From NCBI GenBank assembly GCA_000715685.1, contig KL569376.1, positions 57,636 through 65,097 of the forward strand: a stretch of 7,462 nt of DNA. Reading direction: 5' to 3'. Under the pieces are notes generated by a model. The model was given only the letters and a program-made list of their open reading frames with translations. It was not told the origin of the DNA and searched no databases. Each line of letters begins with the position of its first letter. Position 1 is the first letter of the stretch. The position numbers and the translations under genes were made by a program. Of this stretch, positions 1 through 6,022 are shown in pieces. This DNA is from Streptomyces lilacinus (lineage in GTDB: Bacteria > Actinomycetota > Actinomycetes > Streptomycetales > Streptomycetaceae).

Positions 1-447
1 GGCCACCTGCCCGGGGTGAGCCGCCGCGGTCCGCAGGGCCAGCGTCGCCCCCATGCAGTACCCGACGACCCCGACGGGACCGGGGCGGACCTCGGGCCGT
101 GCCGTCAGGAAGTCCAGGTAGGCCTGAGCGTCGGAGAGCACGCGCTGCGGGGTGTGCTCGGCGAGCAGCGGCATGATGCGGGCGATGAACGCCTCGCGGC
201 TCTCCGCGTTCGTCAGGTCGGGGAGCTCGATCACGGGCGCGCGACCGGTGCGGTAGAAAACGTTGGGGACGAGGACGCAGTAGCCGTGCGCCGCGAGCTG
301 CTCGGCCATCTCCCGAAGTATGGGCCGCAGTCCGATGGCGTCCATGTAGAGCAGTACGCCGGGGTGGCTGCCGCCGCCATCGGGGAAGGCGAGGAAGGCG
401 TCGGCCGTACCGTCGGGGGTGGGGACATCGAGTGTCTTGCTGGGCAT
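1..447 (-). CDS. Dienelactone hydrolase family alpha/beta-hydrolase, 3' end cut by the window edge
   Basis: Reading from ATG at 447 down to position 1 gives 149 in-frame codons without a stop; the C-terminal part, with the expected catalytic Asp and His, lies outside the window. The start MPSKTLDVPTPDG, the strand 'VLLYMDAIGLRP' (about residues 31-42) and the nucleophile elbow G-Y-C-M-G with Cys131 are typical of the dienelactone hydrolase family (Pfam DLH), cytosolic hydrolases that use Cys rather than Ser. The classical enzyme has Glu36 at the strand end; here Asp36 stands there, which points to a subfamily of unknown substrate rather than true dienelactone hydrolase. No signal peptide is seen. 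The start is preceded by a weak purine run (AAGAAAGAG) about 10 nt upstream. It is divergent from the desaturase and may be an unrelated neighbour or the end of the biosynthetic block. Family assignment is firm; the substrate is unknown. Confidence 0.88.
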   Translation of the reverse strand, partial: MPSKTLDVPTPDGTADAFLAFPDGGGSHPGVLLYMDAIGLRPILREMAEQLAAHGYCVLVPNVFYRTGRAPVIELPDLTNAESREAFIARIMPLLAEHTPQRVLSDAQAYLDFLTARPEVRPGPVGVVGYCMGATLALRTAAAHPGQVA

Positions 448-489
448 CGCGCTACCGCTCTTTCTTGATCCGCACTGTTCGCGTTCGCC

Positions 490-495
490 ACGTTA
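490..495 (-). promoter_or_regulatory. Possible -10 box for the DLH-family gene
   Basis: On the minus strand this reads TAACGT, matching the actinobacterial -10 pattern TANNNT, about 43 nt upstream of the ATG at 447. No convincing -35 hexamer lies at 16-19 nt. The position in the 116-bp divergent gap is right, but the match is short. Confidence 0.35.
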
Positions 496-506
496 GCGCG
501 ACCGGC

Positions 507-520
507 CACCCCGACGGGTG
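507..520. promoter_or_regulatory. Inverted repeat CACCC-N4-GGGTG in the DLH/desaturase divergent gap
   Basis: Two perfect 5-bp arms (507-511 and 516-520) flank CGAC. The dyad lies between the candidate -10 boxes of the two divergent genes, so it could be an operator, but arms this short and GC-rich arise easily by chance in such DNA. Confidence 0.25.
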
Positions 521-551
521 AATCCGTCGCCGCTCAGCAGCCGGAGCGCCG

Positions 552-557
552 CATACT
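552..557 (+). promoter_or_regulatory. Possible -10 box (CATACT) giving a leaderless desaturase transcript
   Basis: CATACT fits the NANNNT core of actinobacterial -10 elements. It ends 6 nt before the GTG start at 564, so transcription would begin at or next to the start codon. This fits the lack of a well-placed Shine-Dalgarno: the only purine-rich stretch, GGAG, is 17 nt away. No clear -35 was found. Confidence 0.35.
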
Positions 558-563
558 CGACGG

Positions 564-1532
564 GTGCGGCACATCGATGAAGGGCCGGGCGACGTCGGTC
601 GGTTGGAGGCGCTGGAGCCGGTCGTGGGCGATCTGCTCGAGCGGCATCTGGCGACGGCCCGCGAGTGGTTTCCCCACCAGTACGTCCCGTGGTCCCGGTC
701 CACCGACTTCGACGGCCCGTCGGGTGGTGAGGCGTGGTGCGAGGAGCAGTCCTGCCTCGCGCCGGCAGTGCGGGGCGCGCTGGTGCTGAATCTGCTCACC
801 GAGGACAATCTGCCCAGCTACCACCACGCGTTCGCCGTCACCGTCTCCGACGACGGTGCCTGGGGTGCGTGGCTGCACCGGTGGACAGCCGAGGAGGACC
901 GGCACTCCACGGCCCTTCGCGGCTATCTGCACGCGACCCGGGCCGTGGATCCCGTCGCGCTCGAGCGCGCCCGCATGCGACAGGTCTCCGCCGGTTTCCG
1001 CTTCGCACGGAGCGGCGTCCGGACCGGCGTGCTGCCCGGCCTCGCCTACGTCATGGTGCAGGAGCTGGCGACGCGCGTGGCCCACCGCAACGCCGGCCGC
1101 CTCAGCGGTGATCCGGCCTGCGAGCGGCTGATGGCGCGCATCGCCCTGGACGAGAACCTTCACATGGTCTTCTACCGGGACCTGTTCAAGGCCGCCCTCA
1201 CGATCGAGCCGGACCGGGCGATGGAGGCCCTGCTGGAGACCCTGCGGGAATTCCGAATGCCCGGTCACGCGACGCCGGACTTCGCCCGGCTGGCAACGGA
1301 CGCCGCGCTCGGCGGCGTCTTCCACGTGGGCGTCTTCCACGACGAGGTGGCGGTACCGCTGGTGCGCGCTCTCAAGGCACTCGATCTTCCGGAGACCGGC
1401 CCCGCGGGACGGAAGTGCCAGGACGAGCTCGGGCAGTGGCTCGAGGCCCTTCGCGTACAGGCCCGCGGCTTCGAGGAGCGGCGCGCGGCGCTCCTCGCGG
1501 ACCGTGCCCGCTGGGAGGCGGGCCGCGGGTGA
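564..1532 (+). CDS. Soluble diiron acyl-ACP desaturase family protein
   Basis: 322-residue protein of the plant stearoyl-ACP desaturase / mycobacterial DesA family (Pfam FA_desaturase_2, ferritin-like fold). This family introduces a cis double bond into ACP-bound acyl chains using O2, ferredoxin and a carboxylate-bridged diiron centre in the cytosol. All six ligand positions are visible by motif: Glu80 in TEDNLPSYH, Glu111 and His114 in EEDRHS (canonical EENRHG), Glu167 in MVQELAT, Glu197 and His200 in DENLH. The spacings (31 residues from Glu80 to Glu111, 30 from Glu167 to Glu197) resemble those of the family, and 'RAVDP' after the first EExxH is also typical. There are no membrane segments. 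The GTG start at 564 is the first plausible in-frame start; the ATG at 577 is in another frame. The gene ends 9 bp from the stop of the convergent KS1. Next to two ACPs it probably acts on a dedicated ACP thioester. Regiochemistry, or hydroxylase activity instead, cannot be read from sequence. Confidence 0.9.
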   Translation: MRHIDEGPGDVGRLEALEPVVGDLLERHLATAREWFPHQYVPWSRSTDFDGPSGGEAWCEEQSCLAPAVRGALVLNLLTEDNLPSYHHAFAVTVSDDGAWGAWLHRWTAEEDRHSTALRGYLHATRAVDPVALERARMRQVSAGFRFARSGVRTGVLPGLAYVMVQELATRVAHRNAGRLSGDPACERLMARIALDENLHMVFYRDLFKAALTIEPDRAMEALLETLREFRMPGHATPDFARLATDAALGGVFHVGVFHDEVAVPLVRALKALDLPETGPAGRKCQDELGQWLEALRVQARGFEERRAALLADRARWEAGRG

Positions 1533-1541
1533 ACGACGGCT

Positions 1542-2777
1542 TCAGGGCGCCGTGAACGCCAGGCACACATTGTGGCCGCCGAAGCCGAAGGAGTGGCTCA
1601 CGGCGGCCGGGATGTGCTGGGAGCGCGGCGCCTTGGTGACGAGATCGAGGCCGAGCCCGGGGGCCGGAGCGTCGGTGGTGGCGGTCGGCGGGGCGACGGA
1701 GTGGTGGATGCCGAGAACGGTCAGCACGGCCTCCACCGCGCCGGCAGCCCCCAATGAGTGCCCCAGCGCGCCCTTCGCGGACGTGACGCTGGGCCGGTGG
1801 GGAAAGAGCCTGTCGATCAGTTCGGCCTCGACCGCATCGCCCTGCGGGGTGGAGGTGCCGTGTGCGTTGACGTGCGCCACGTCGTGCGGTGCGAGCCCCG
1901 CGACGGCCAGGGCTCCGCGCACCGCGGCCTCGGCCCCCCGGGCCGTCGGGTCCGGTGCGGTGGGGTGGTACGCGTCCGTGGTCGACGCGCAGCCGGCGAG
2001 CAGCGCCCGTGGCCGTACGCCGCGGGCCCGTGCGTCGTCGAGCCGTTCCAGGACGAGCATGCCGGCCGCCTCCGCCATCACGAACCCGTCGCGGTCCGCG
2101 GCGAACGGACGCGAGGCGCCCGCCGGGTCGGCCGTCCGCGTCGAGAGCGCTCCCGCCCGGTGGAAGCCCGTCACCATCAGGGGCGTGCTGCCGGACTCGG
2201 TGCCGCCGGCGACGACCACGTCGCACAGCCCGTCGGCCAGCCAGCCGTGGGCGACCGTCAGCGCGCTGGCCCCGGAGGCGCAGGCCGTGGCGGTGACCAG
2301 GCCGGGCCCGCGGGCCCCCAGGACGAGGGCGATCTCGCCCGCGGCCATGTTCGGCACCAGCATGGGGATCAGCAGCGGTGAGACGAACTCCGGGCCCTGC
2401 GCCGTCAGCCGACGGTGCTGGGCCTCCCATGTCCACGCGCCGCCCAGTCCGCATCCGACGACCACCCCGACCCGGGCCCCGTCCCACGAGGCGGGGTCGA
2501 GCCCCGCGTCCCGTACGGCCTCGTCCGCCGCGGTCAGCGCAAGGGTGGTGAAGCGGTCCAGCCGCCACAGCTGGCGGCCGCCGACCGAGGGCTCGAAGTC
2601 CGGGACGCGACAGCTGAAGTCGACCGGGAGCCCGCTCAGCGCGGGGTCGGTCACGGCCGTCGGGCGGCCCTCGCACACGCCCCGCCAGGTGGCGTCGACG
2701 CCCACGCCGGCCGGGGTCACGGCCCCCAGTCCGGTGATCGCGATGTGGGTGCGGCCGGGGCGCCCGGGGCGACTCAT
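1542..2777 (-). CDS. Beta-ketoacyl-ACP synthase, FabF/KAS II type (KS1)
   Basis: 411-residue condensing enzyme of the thiolase superfamily, the usual FabF length, performing decarboxylative Claisen condensation of malonyl-ACP with an acyl chain. The N-terminal strand ITGLGAVTPAG starts near residue 13. The triad is complete: Cys166 in TACASG, His306 in VNAHGTSTPQGD, His340 in KGALGHSLGAAG, with Lys335; the C-terminal loop is SFGFGGHN. It is therefore a working ketosynthase by motif, not a chain-length factor. Two spots depart from canonical FabF: the usual GEGAG before LVLE is AEAAG (about 235-239), and the usual ND after HGTST is GD. The start ATG overlaps the ACP1 stop (ATGA), implying translational coupling and ACP1 as partner. 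Over the first 51 aligned residues it matches KS2 at 33 positions by hand count, so the two look like paralogues. Substrate and chain length are unknown. Confidence 0.93.
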   Translation of the reverse strand: MSRPGRPGRTHIAITGLGAVTPAGVGVDATWRGVCEGRPTAVTDPALSGLPVDFSCRVPDFEPSVGGRQLWRLDRFTTLALTAADEAVRDAGLDPASWDGARVGVVVGCGLGGAWTWEAQHRRLTAQGPEFVSPLLIPMLVPNMAAGEIALVLGARGPGLVTATACASGASALTVAHGWLADGLCDVVVAGGTESGSTPLMVTGFHRAGALSTRTADPAGASRPFAADRDGFVMAEAAGMLVLERLDDARARGVRPRALLAGCASTTDAYHPTAPDPTARGAEAAVRGALAVAGLAPHDVAHVNAHGTSTPQGDAVEAELIDRLFPHRPSVTSAKGALGHSLGAAGAVEAVLTVLGIHHSVAPPTATTDAPAPGLGLDLVTKAPRSQHIPAAVSHSFGFGGHNVCLAFTAP

Positions 2778-3037
2778 GGACGGGGTTCTTCGGAGCCGCC
2801 GAGGCGCTCCTCCACGGCCGCTCCGAGGTCCGCGAGGGTGATGTCCGCGCCGACCTCCTCCCCCGTGAAGCGGACACCGACGCGGTCCGTCAAGGTGAGG
2901 GCGAACTCGACCAGGGCCAGGGAGTCCATTTCGAGCGCGGCGAGCGTGACGTCGGGCGACAACTGTCCGGTCGAAACCCGGAACTTGCCGCTCAGAATGT
3001 CGACGACGAGGTCGTAGCCCGAGGTCGTGGTGCTCAT
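2774..3037 (-). CDS. Acyl carrier protein (ACP1)
   Basis: 87-residue type II acyl carrier protein. The 4'-phosphopantetheine site is Ser39 in LEMDSLALVE at the start of helix II; the following acidic/hydrophobic helix (VEFALTLTDRVGVRF) and the ITLADL segment match the ACP fold. The start chosen is ATG at 3037, giving MSTTTSGYDL, with GGAGG 12 nt upstream on the minus strand (plus 3050-3054). An open frame extends upstream to 3121, but the added residues are Arg-rich and unlike an ACP. The gene leads the minus-strand ACP1-KS1 transcript and shares ATGA with KS1. The usual G-x-D-S-L motif is E-M-D-S-L here, a tolerated variation. It probably carries the chain elongated by KS1; which ACP the desaturase and reductase use is not decidable from sequence. 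Confidence 0.93.
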   Translation of the reverse strand: MSTTTSGYDLVVDILSGKFRVSTGQLSPDVTLAALEMDSLALVEFALTLTDRVGVRFTGEEVGADITLADLGAAVEERLGGSEEPRP

Positions 3038-3128
3038 GGTGAGGCCGTTCCTCCGATGGGGGCGCGAGGGGAGACGCAAGGCGAAGTCGCCGATCGTCGC
3101 GGCACAGGCGGCCGAAGGCAAACGTCGC

Positions 3129-3144
3129 TCACTCCCCCGAGTGA
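3129..3144. promoter_or_regulatory. Inverted repeat TCACTC-N4-GAGTGA upstream of ACP1
   Basis: Perfect 6-bp arms (3129-3134, 3139-3144) around CCCC, about 92 bp upstream of the ACP1 start in the divergent control region. It overlaps the left arm of the longer repeat at 3141-3179. It is a candidate operator or a hairpin in a leader. Confidence 0.35.
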
Positions 3145-3179
3145 CCGTCGGAGGGGATTCACCTGTCCGGTACGGTCAC
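3141..3179. promoter_or_regulatory. Inverted repeat GTGACCGT-N23-ACGGTCAC in the ACP1/reductase divergent region
   Basis: Perfect 8-bp arms at 3141-3148 and 3172-3179, separated by 23 bp. Arm centres are 31 bp apart, close to three helical turns, so dimers bound at the two arms would face the same side of the DNA. The repeat sits between the two divergent transcription units and is a plausible shared operator. No clear -35/-10 pair was recognised on either strand. Confidence 0.4.
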
Positions 3180-3251
3180 GCCCCGCCTCCGGTTGGTGGC
3201 GGCGGCCCGGGCCATGTACCGTCCCGGGCGCCCGCGTTCTCCATTCCGGAT

Positions 3252-3313
3252 TCCGGTCGGCTCCGGTTCCGGTCAGGTCCGGTTCCGGTCGGCTCCGGTC
3301 GGCTCCGGTCGGC
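3252..3313 (+). repeat. Tandem 16-bp repeat (TCCGGTCGGCTCCGGT) ahead of the reductase start
   Basis: Three head-to-tail 16-bp units: 3252-3267 and 3284-3299 are identical, and 3268-3283 differs at two positions (CAGG for CGGC). A further partial unit runs from 3300 to 3313. The core TCCGG occurs eight times from 3245 to 3308. The array ends 3 bp before the ribosome binding site of the TTG-started reductase, so it lies in the leader or the promoter. It could be a slippage-prone minisatellite, a multi-site regulator target or a structured leader. Confidence 0.85.
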
Positions 3314-3316
3314 ACG

Positions 3317-3322
3317 AAGAGG
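3317..3322 (+). promoter_or_regulatory. Ribosome binding site AAGAGG deciding the TTG start at 3328
   Basis: AAGAGG lies 5 nt before the TTG at 3328. No comparable Shine-Dalgarno sits before the upstream in-frame TTG at 3193 or ATG at 3214. This site, and the fact that the nucleotide-binding fold begins right after it, fixes the start. Confidence 0.7.
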
Positions 3323-3327
3323 CGTCA

Positions 3328-4407
3328 TTGATCGTCATCACGGGAGCGACCGGCTTCCTCGGCTCTCATCTCCTGCCCCACCTGCTCGCCACCGACGAAC
3401 CGGTCACCGCCCTGGTGCGCGACGACCCCCGCCTCGCCCTGCGCCGTCTCGCACGAGCCCTGGCCGCCACCCCCGCCGGTCACGAGGTGCTCGACGCCCT
3501 GCCCTCCCTCGTCCGGCTCGTACGCGTGGACCTGTCGGCGCCGCGCCTCGGCCTCCCCGGGCCCGTCCACCACGAACTCGCGGAGCGGACACGGCAGATC
3601 TGGCACTGCGCCGCGCTGACCGCCATGACCGCCGAACCGTCGCTCCTGCACCACGTCAACGGGGAAGGCACCCGGCGCGTCCTCGAACTGGCCGACGCGG
3701 CACCCCGCGCCCGGCTGCTGCACGTCAGCACCGCCTACGTCTGCGGCGCCCGCCAGGGCCTGGTCCACGAGGACGACCTCGACGACACAGCCGGCTTCCT
3801 CAATCCGTACGAGGCCTCCAAGCACCGAGCGGAACGGCTGGTGCGCCGTTGGGCACGGTCACGGGGCCGCGCGGTCACCGTCTTCCGCCCGAGCGTGCTG
3901 GTCACGGACCGTCCCCGCCCTCCTCGCACGCCGCGCCATCCGCTCTCCGTCCTCGGGCGCGGGCTGCGGCTCCTGGCGGAGGAGCTCGAGGCGGCCGACC
4001 GGGCCGCGACCGTCCGCCTGCCCGGCTCACCGGGGTCGACCGCGAATCTGGTGCCGGTCGAGTACGCGGCGCGGGCGATGGCGACGATCGGCGCGGCGCC
4101 CGCGCTCGCGACCGTCCCCGACGGACCGGTCAGCACGTACCACGTCGTGCACCTCCACGACACTCCCGTGCCGCGCGTCCTCGAGGCGATGAGCCACGCG
4201 TGCCCCGGGCTGTCCATCCGCCTCGAGCCCGGCCGACGGAACGCCGGGGCACTCGACCGGAAGTTCGCCGAGGCGACCGCGGGATTCCACCGGTACGCCG
4301 CGTGCGCCGTACGGTTCGACCGCGGCCGCCTCGGTGCGGCCACCCGGGGGCTCTCGCCGCCCGCGCCCATCACGCCCGCGTACCTGCGTGACGCGCTGCG
4401 CGCGTGA
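3328..4407 (+). CDS. NAD(P)-dependent SDR, fatty acyl/thioester reductase-like
   Basis: 359-residue extended short-chain dehydrogenase/reductase resembling the male-sterility / thioester-reductase group (NAD_binding_4). That group reduces acyl-CoA or carrier-bound acyl thioesters to aldehydes or alcohols. The Rossmann motif GATGFLG (Gly6, Gly9, Gly12) follows the start directly. WHCAALTA (about 92-99), NGEGTRRVLELA (111-122) and LLHVSTAYVCG (130-140) follow, with catalytic Ser134, Tyr161 and Lys165 in PYEASK. The start is TTG at 3328, giving MIVITGATGFLG; upstream in-frame starts would translate the DNA repeat into a low-complexity Gly/Arg tail. No adenylation or carrier domain is fused, so ACP1 or ACP2 would have to present the substrate. 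It leads an apparent operon, 52 bp before ACP2. The sequence is also compatible with a sterol/ketone-type SDR, so the thioester reductase role is inferred. Confidence 0.85.
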   Translation: MIVITGATGFLGSHLLPHLLATDEPVTALVRDDPRLALRRLARALAATPAGHEVLDALPSLVRLVRVDLSAPRLGLPGPVHHELAERTRQIWHCAALTAMTAEPSLLHHVNGEGTRRVLELADAAPRARLLHVSTAYVCGARQGLVHEDDLDDTAGFLNPYEASKHRAERLVRRWARSRGRAVTVFRPSVLVTDRPRPPRTPRHPLSVLGRGLRLLAEELEAADRAATVRLPGSPGSTANLVPVEYAARAMATIGAAPALATVPDGPVSTYHVVHLHDTPVPRVLEAMSHACPGLSIRLEPGRRNAGALDRKFAEATAGFHRYAACAVRFDRGRLGAATRGLSPPAPITPAYLRDALRA

Positions 4408-4459
4408 CCGCCCACCCCCTCCTGCCGTCCTGCCCTCGTGAAAGAGCGGAAGAGCCGAC

Positions 4460-4702
4460 ATGACCGACGCCTATCAGCTGATCACCGACTATCTCCATGA
4501 CCGCTTCGACGTGTCACCCGCGGAAATAACCGAGCACACGACCTTCGACGCCCTCGGCCTGGACTCCCTCGATCTCGCCGAGATCGCCGTGATACTGCGC
4601 AAGGCCCACGGCCTCGAGCTGGACGGCGTACGGGCCGCCAGCACGCTCCGGGAAGCCGCCTGCCGACTCGACGAGGCGCGAAGCGGCGGGACACCGGCAT
4701 GA
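4460..4702 (+). CDS. Acyl carrier protein (ACP2)
   Basis: 80-residue type II acyl carrier protein with the phosphopantetheine site at Ser36 in LGLDSLDLAE, close to the canonical G-x-D-S-L. It starts MTDAYQLITD; helix I, the loop FDVSPAEITEHTTF and the helix II acidic face (DLAEIAVILRKAHG) are all as expected. ATG at 4460 is preceded by GGAAGAG with a 5-nt gap (4448-4454), a good ribosome binding site. The last four bases form ATGA with the KS2 start. It differs clearly from ACP1 in helix II and the C-terminal half, so the two are not a recent duplication and probably carry different intermediates or serve different partners. Placement between the reductase and KS2 suggests it serves one or both. 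Confidence 0.94.
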   Translation: MTDAYQLITDYLHDRFDVSPAEITEHTTFDALGLDSLDLAEIAVILRKAHGLELDGVRAASTLREAACRLDEARSGGTPA

Positions 4703-5937
4703 CGACGGAACGGGACGTCGCCGTCACGGGCCTCGGGCTGGTCACCCCGGCCGGCATCGGTGCGGCGGCCACGTGGGAGGGGCTGGGCGCGGGGCGACCG
4801 ACCGCCGCGACCGACGCCCGGCTCACGGGAGCACCGGTCGATTTCGCCTGCGCCGTACCGGACTTCGGTCCCGAGCGGTGGCTCGATCGCCGGCTGGTCA
4901 TGCGGACCGACCTGTTCGTGCAGATGGCGCTTGTCGCGGCCCAGGAAGCGATCGACGACGCCGGCCTGTGTCCCGCCGAGTGGGATCCCGCCCGGGTGGG
5001 CGTGGTGATCGGTGTGAGCACCGGCAGCACCGAGTGCTGGGCGCCGCACATCAGAAGCGTCGACGCGGGCCGTCATGACGAGGTGTCGCCCTTCCTGCTC
5101 CCGCGCACGGTGCCCAACATGGCGGCGGCCGAGATCGCCATCCGGTTCGGGGCGCGGGGCCCCGGGTTCTGCGTCTCCACCGCCTGCGCGGCCGGGGCGT
5201 CCGCCATCGTCGTCGCCCGCGACCTCGTGCGCTCGGGGACCTGCGACATCGTCGTCGCCGGGGGAAGCGAGGCTCCGGTGGTTCCCATCACCGCCACGTG
5301 CTTCGCCCAGATGGGCGCGCTGTCGCGCCGTACCCACGATCCGGCGGGCGCCTGCAGGCCGTTCGACGGCGAGCGCGACGGTTTCGTCCTCGGCGAGGGC
5401 GCCGGCGTCCTGGTCCTGGAGCGTCCGGCGCACGCCCGGGGGCGGCGTGCGGTGGTACGCGCCAGGCTGACCGGTTGCGGTGCTTCCTCCGACGCCCACC
5501 ATTTCACCGCACCGCACCCGGAGGGCCGGGGAGCGGAACTGGCCGTCCGGACCGCGCTCGCGGATGCCGGCCTGGCGCCCGGCGACATCGGCCACGTCAA
5601 CGCGCACGGCACCGGCACCGTGCGCAACGACCTCGCCGAAGCGCGTGCCTTGCGCCGGGTCTTCTCCGTGCCGTCGGCTGTGCCGCCCGCCGTGACGAGC
5701 AACAAGAGCGTCCTCGGACACGCACTCGGCGGTGCCGGTGCGATCGAGGCGGCCTGCACGGTCCTGTCTCTGCAGCATCAGGTCGTCCCCCCGACCGCCA
5801 ACCACGAGCAGCCGGACCCCGAGTGCGGTCTGGACGTGGTCACCAAGGCCCCTCGACCCGTCCGGATGTCGGCCGCGCTGGCCAACTCCTTCGGCTTCGG
5901 CGGGCAGAACGCGGTGTTGCTCTTCGAAACCCCCTGA
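4699..5937 (+). CDS. Beta-ketoacyl-ACP synthase, FabF/KAS II type (KS2)
   Basis: 412-residue ketosynthase with a complete triad: Cys163 in STACAAG, His303 in VNAHGTGTVRND, His341 in KSVLGHALGGAG, with Lys336; the C-terminal loop is SFGFGGQN. The canonical GEGAGVLVLE is intact (about 232-241), unlike KS1. HGTGT replaces the usual HGTST. The N terminus MTTERDVAVTGLGLVTPAG is standard, with no extra domain. It starts within the ACP2 stop (ATGA) without a strong Shine-Dalgarno of its own, which fits translational coupling. The active-site Cys excludes a chain-length-factor role, so KS1 and KS2 should be two independent condensing enzymes. The substrate-pocket segment differs from KS1 (SSDAHHFTAPHP here, STTDAYHPTAPDP in KS1), consistent with different acyl substrates. 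It appears to be the last gene of the reductase-ACP2-KS2 operon. Confidence 0.94.
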   Translation: MTTERDVAVTGLGLVTPAGIGAAATWEGLGAGRPTAATDARLTGAPVDFACAVPDFGPERWLDRRLVMRTDLFVQMALVAAQEAIDDAGLCPAEWDPARVGVVIGVSTGSTECWAPHIRSVDAGRHDEVSPFLLPRTVPNMAAAEIAIRFGARGPGFCVSTACAAGASAIVVARDLVRSGTCDIVVAGGSEAPVVPITATCFAQMGALSRRTHDPAGACRPFDGERDGFVLGEGAGVLVLERPAHARGRRAVVRARLTGCGASSDAHHFTAPHPEGRGAELAVRTALADAGLAPGDIGHVNAHGTGTVRNDLAEARALRRVFSVPSAVPPAVTSNKSVLGHALGGAGAIEAACTVLSLQHQVVPPTANHEQPDPECGLDVVTKAPRPVRMSAALANSFGFGGQNAVLLFETP

Positions 5938-5944
5938 ACGGGGG
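5930..5944 (+). terminator. Short GC hairpin over the KS2 stop codon
   Basis: CCCCC (5930-5934) and GGGGG (5940-5944) pair across a 5-nt loop containing the TGA stop. The stem is short and no T-run follows, so it may be a weak terminator, a 3'-end stabiliser or chance. The 85 bp up to the next gene hold only one other small stem (5975-5979 with 5987-5991). Confidence 0.2.
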
Positions 5945-6022
5945 CGACTTCGGGTTCACCATTCCGAGTGGTCGAGGACGTCGCGGGTCCTGAAGCGGCA
6001 TCGATCGTCGTAGAAGCAGAAC

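Noticed and set aside
1530..1553. Terminator between the convergent desaturase and KS1 genes
   Set aside because: Only a 5-bp stem (ACGGC 1536-1540 with GCCGT 1549-1553) is present, inside the KS1 end and without a T-run; transcripts here probably overlap.
3038..3121. Longer ACP1 starting upstream of 3037
   Set aside because: The extra residues are Arg/Pro-rich and unlike any ACP N terminus; ATG 3037 has a GGAGG upstream and gives a normal-length ACP.
517..3163. Shared 9-mer GGTGAATCC at 517-525 (+) and 3155-3163 (-) in the two biosynthetic divergent gaps as a common regulator site
   Set aside because: By a rough count a shared 9-mer between gaps of these sizes on either strand is expected about one time in four, and flanking bases do not match; kept only as a note.
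3252..3313. CRISPR array
   Set aside because: Units are 16 bp and directly abutting with no spacers; it is a simple tandem repeat and no cas gene is nearby.
3027..4391. Long open frame on the plus strand overlapping the reductase
   Set aside because: Its product is Arg/Pro-rich with no domain; it is a frame shadow of the reductase in GC-rich DNA.
4489..5805. Long minus-strand open frame opposite ACP2-KS2
   Set aside because: Antisense to two clearly recognised genes, low-complexity translation with no motif; a GC-bias artefact. The same applies to the minus-strand frame 534-1340 opposite the desaturase and the 1372-2877 frame over KS1.
1542..5937. KS1 and KS2 as a KS-alpha / chain-length-factor pair of a type II polyketide synthase
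   Set aside because: Chain-length factors lack the active-site Cys; both proteins keep Cys, two His and Lys, and they are in separate, oppositely oriented operons.
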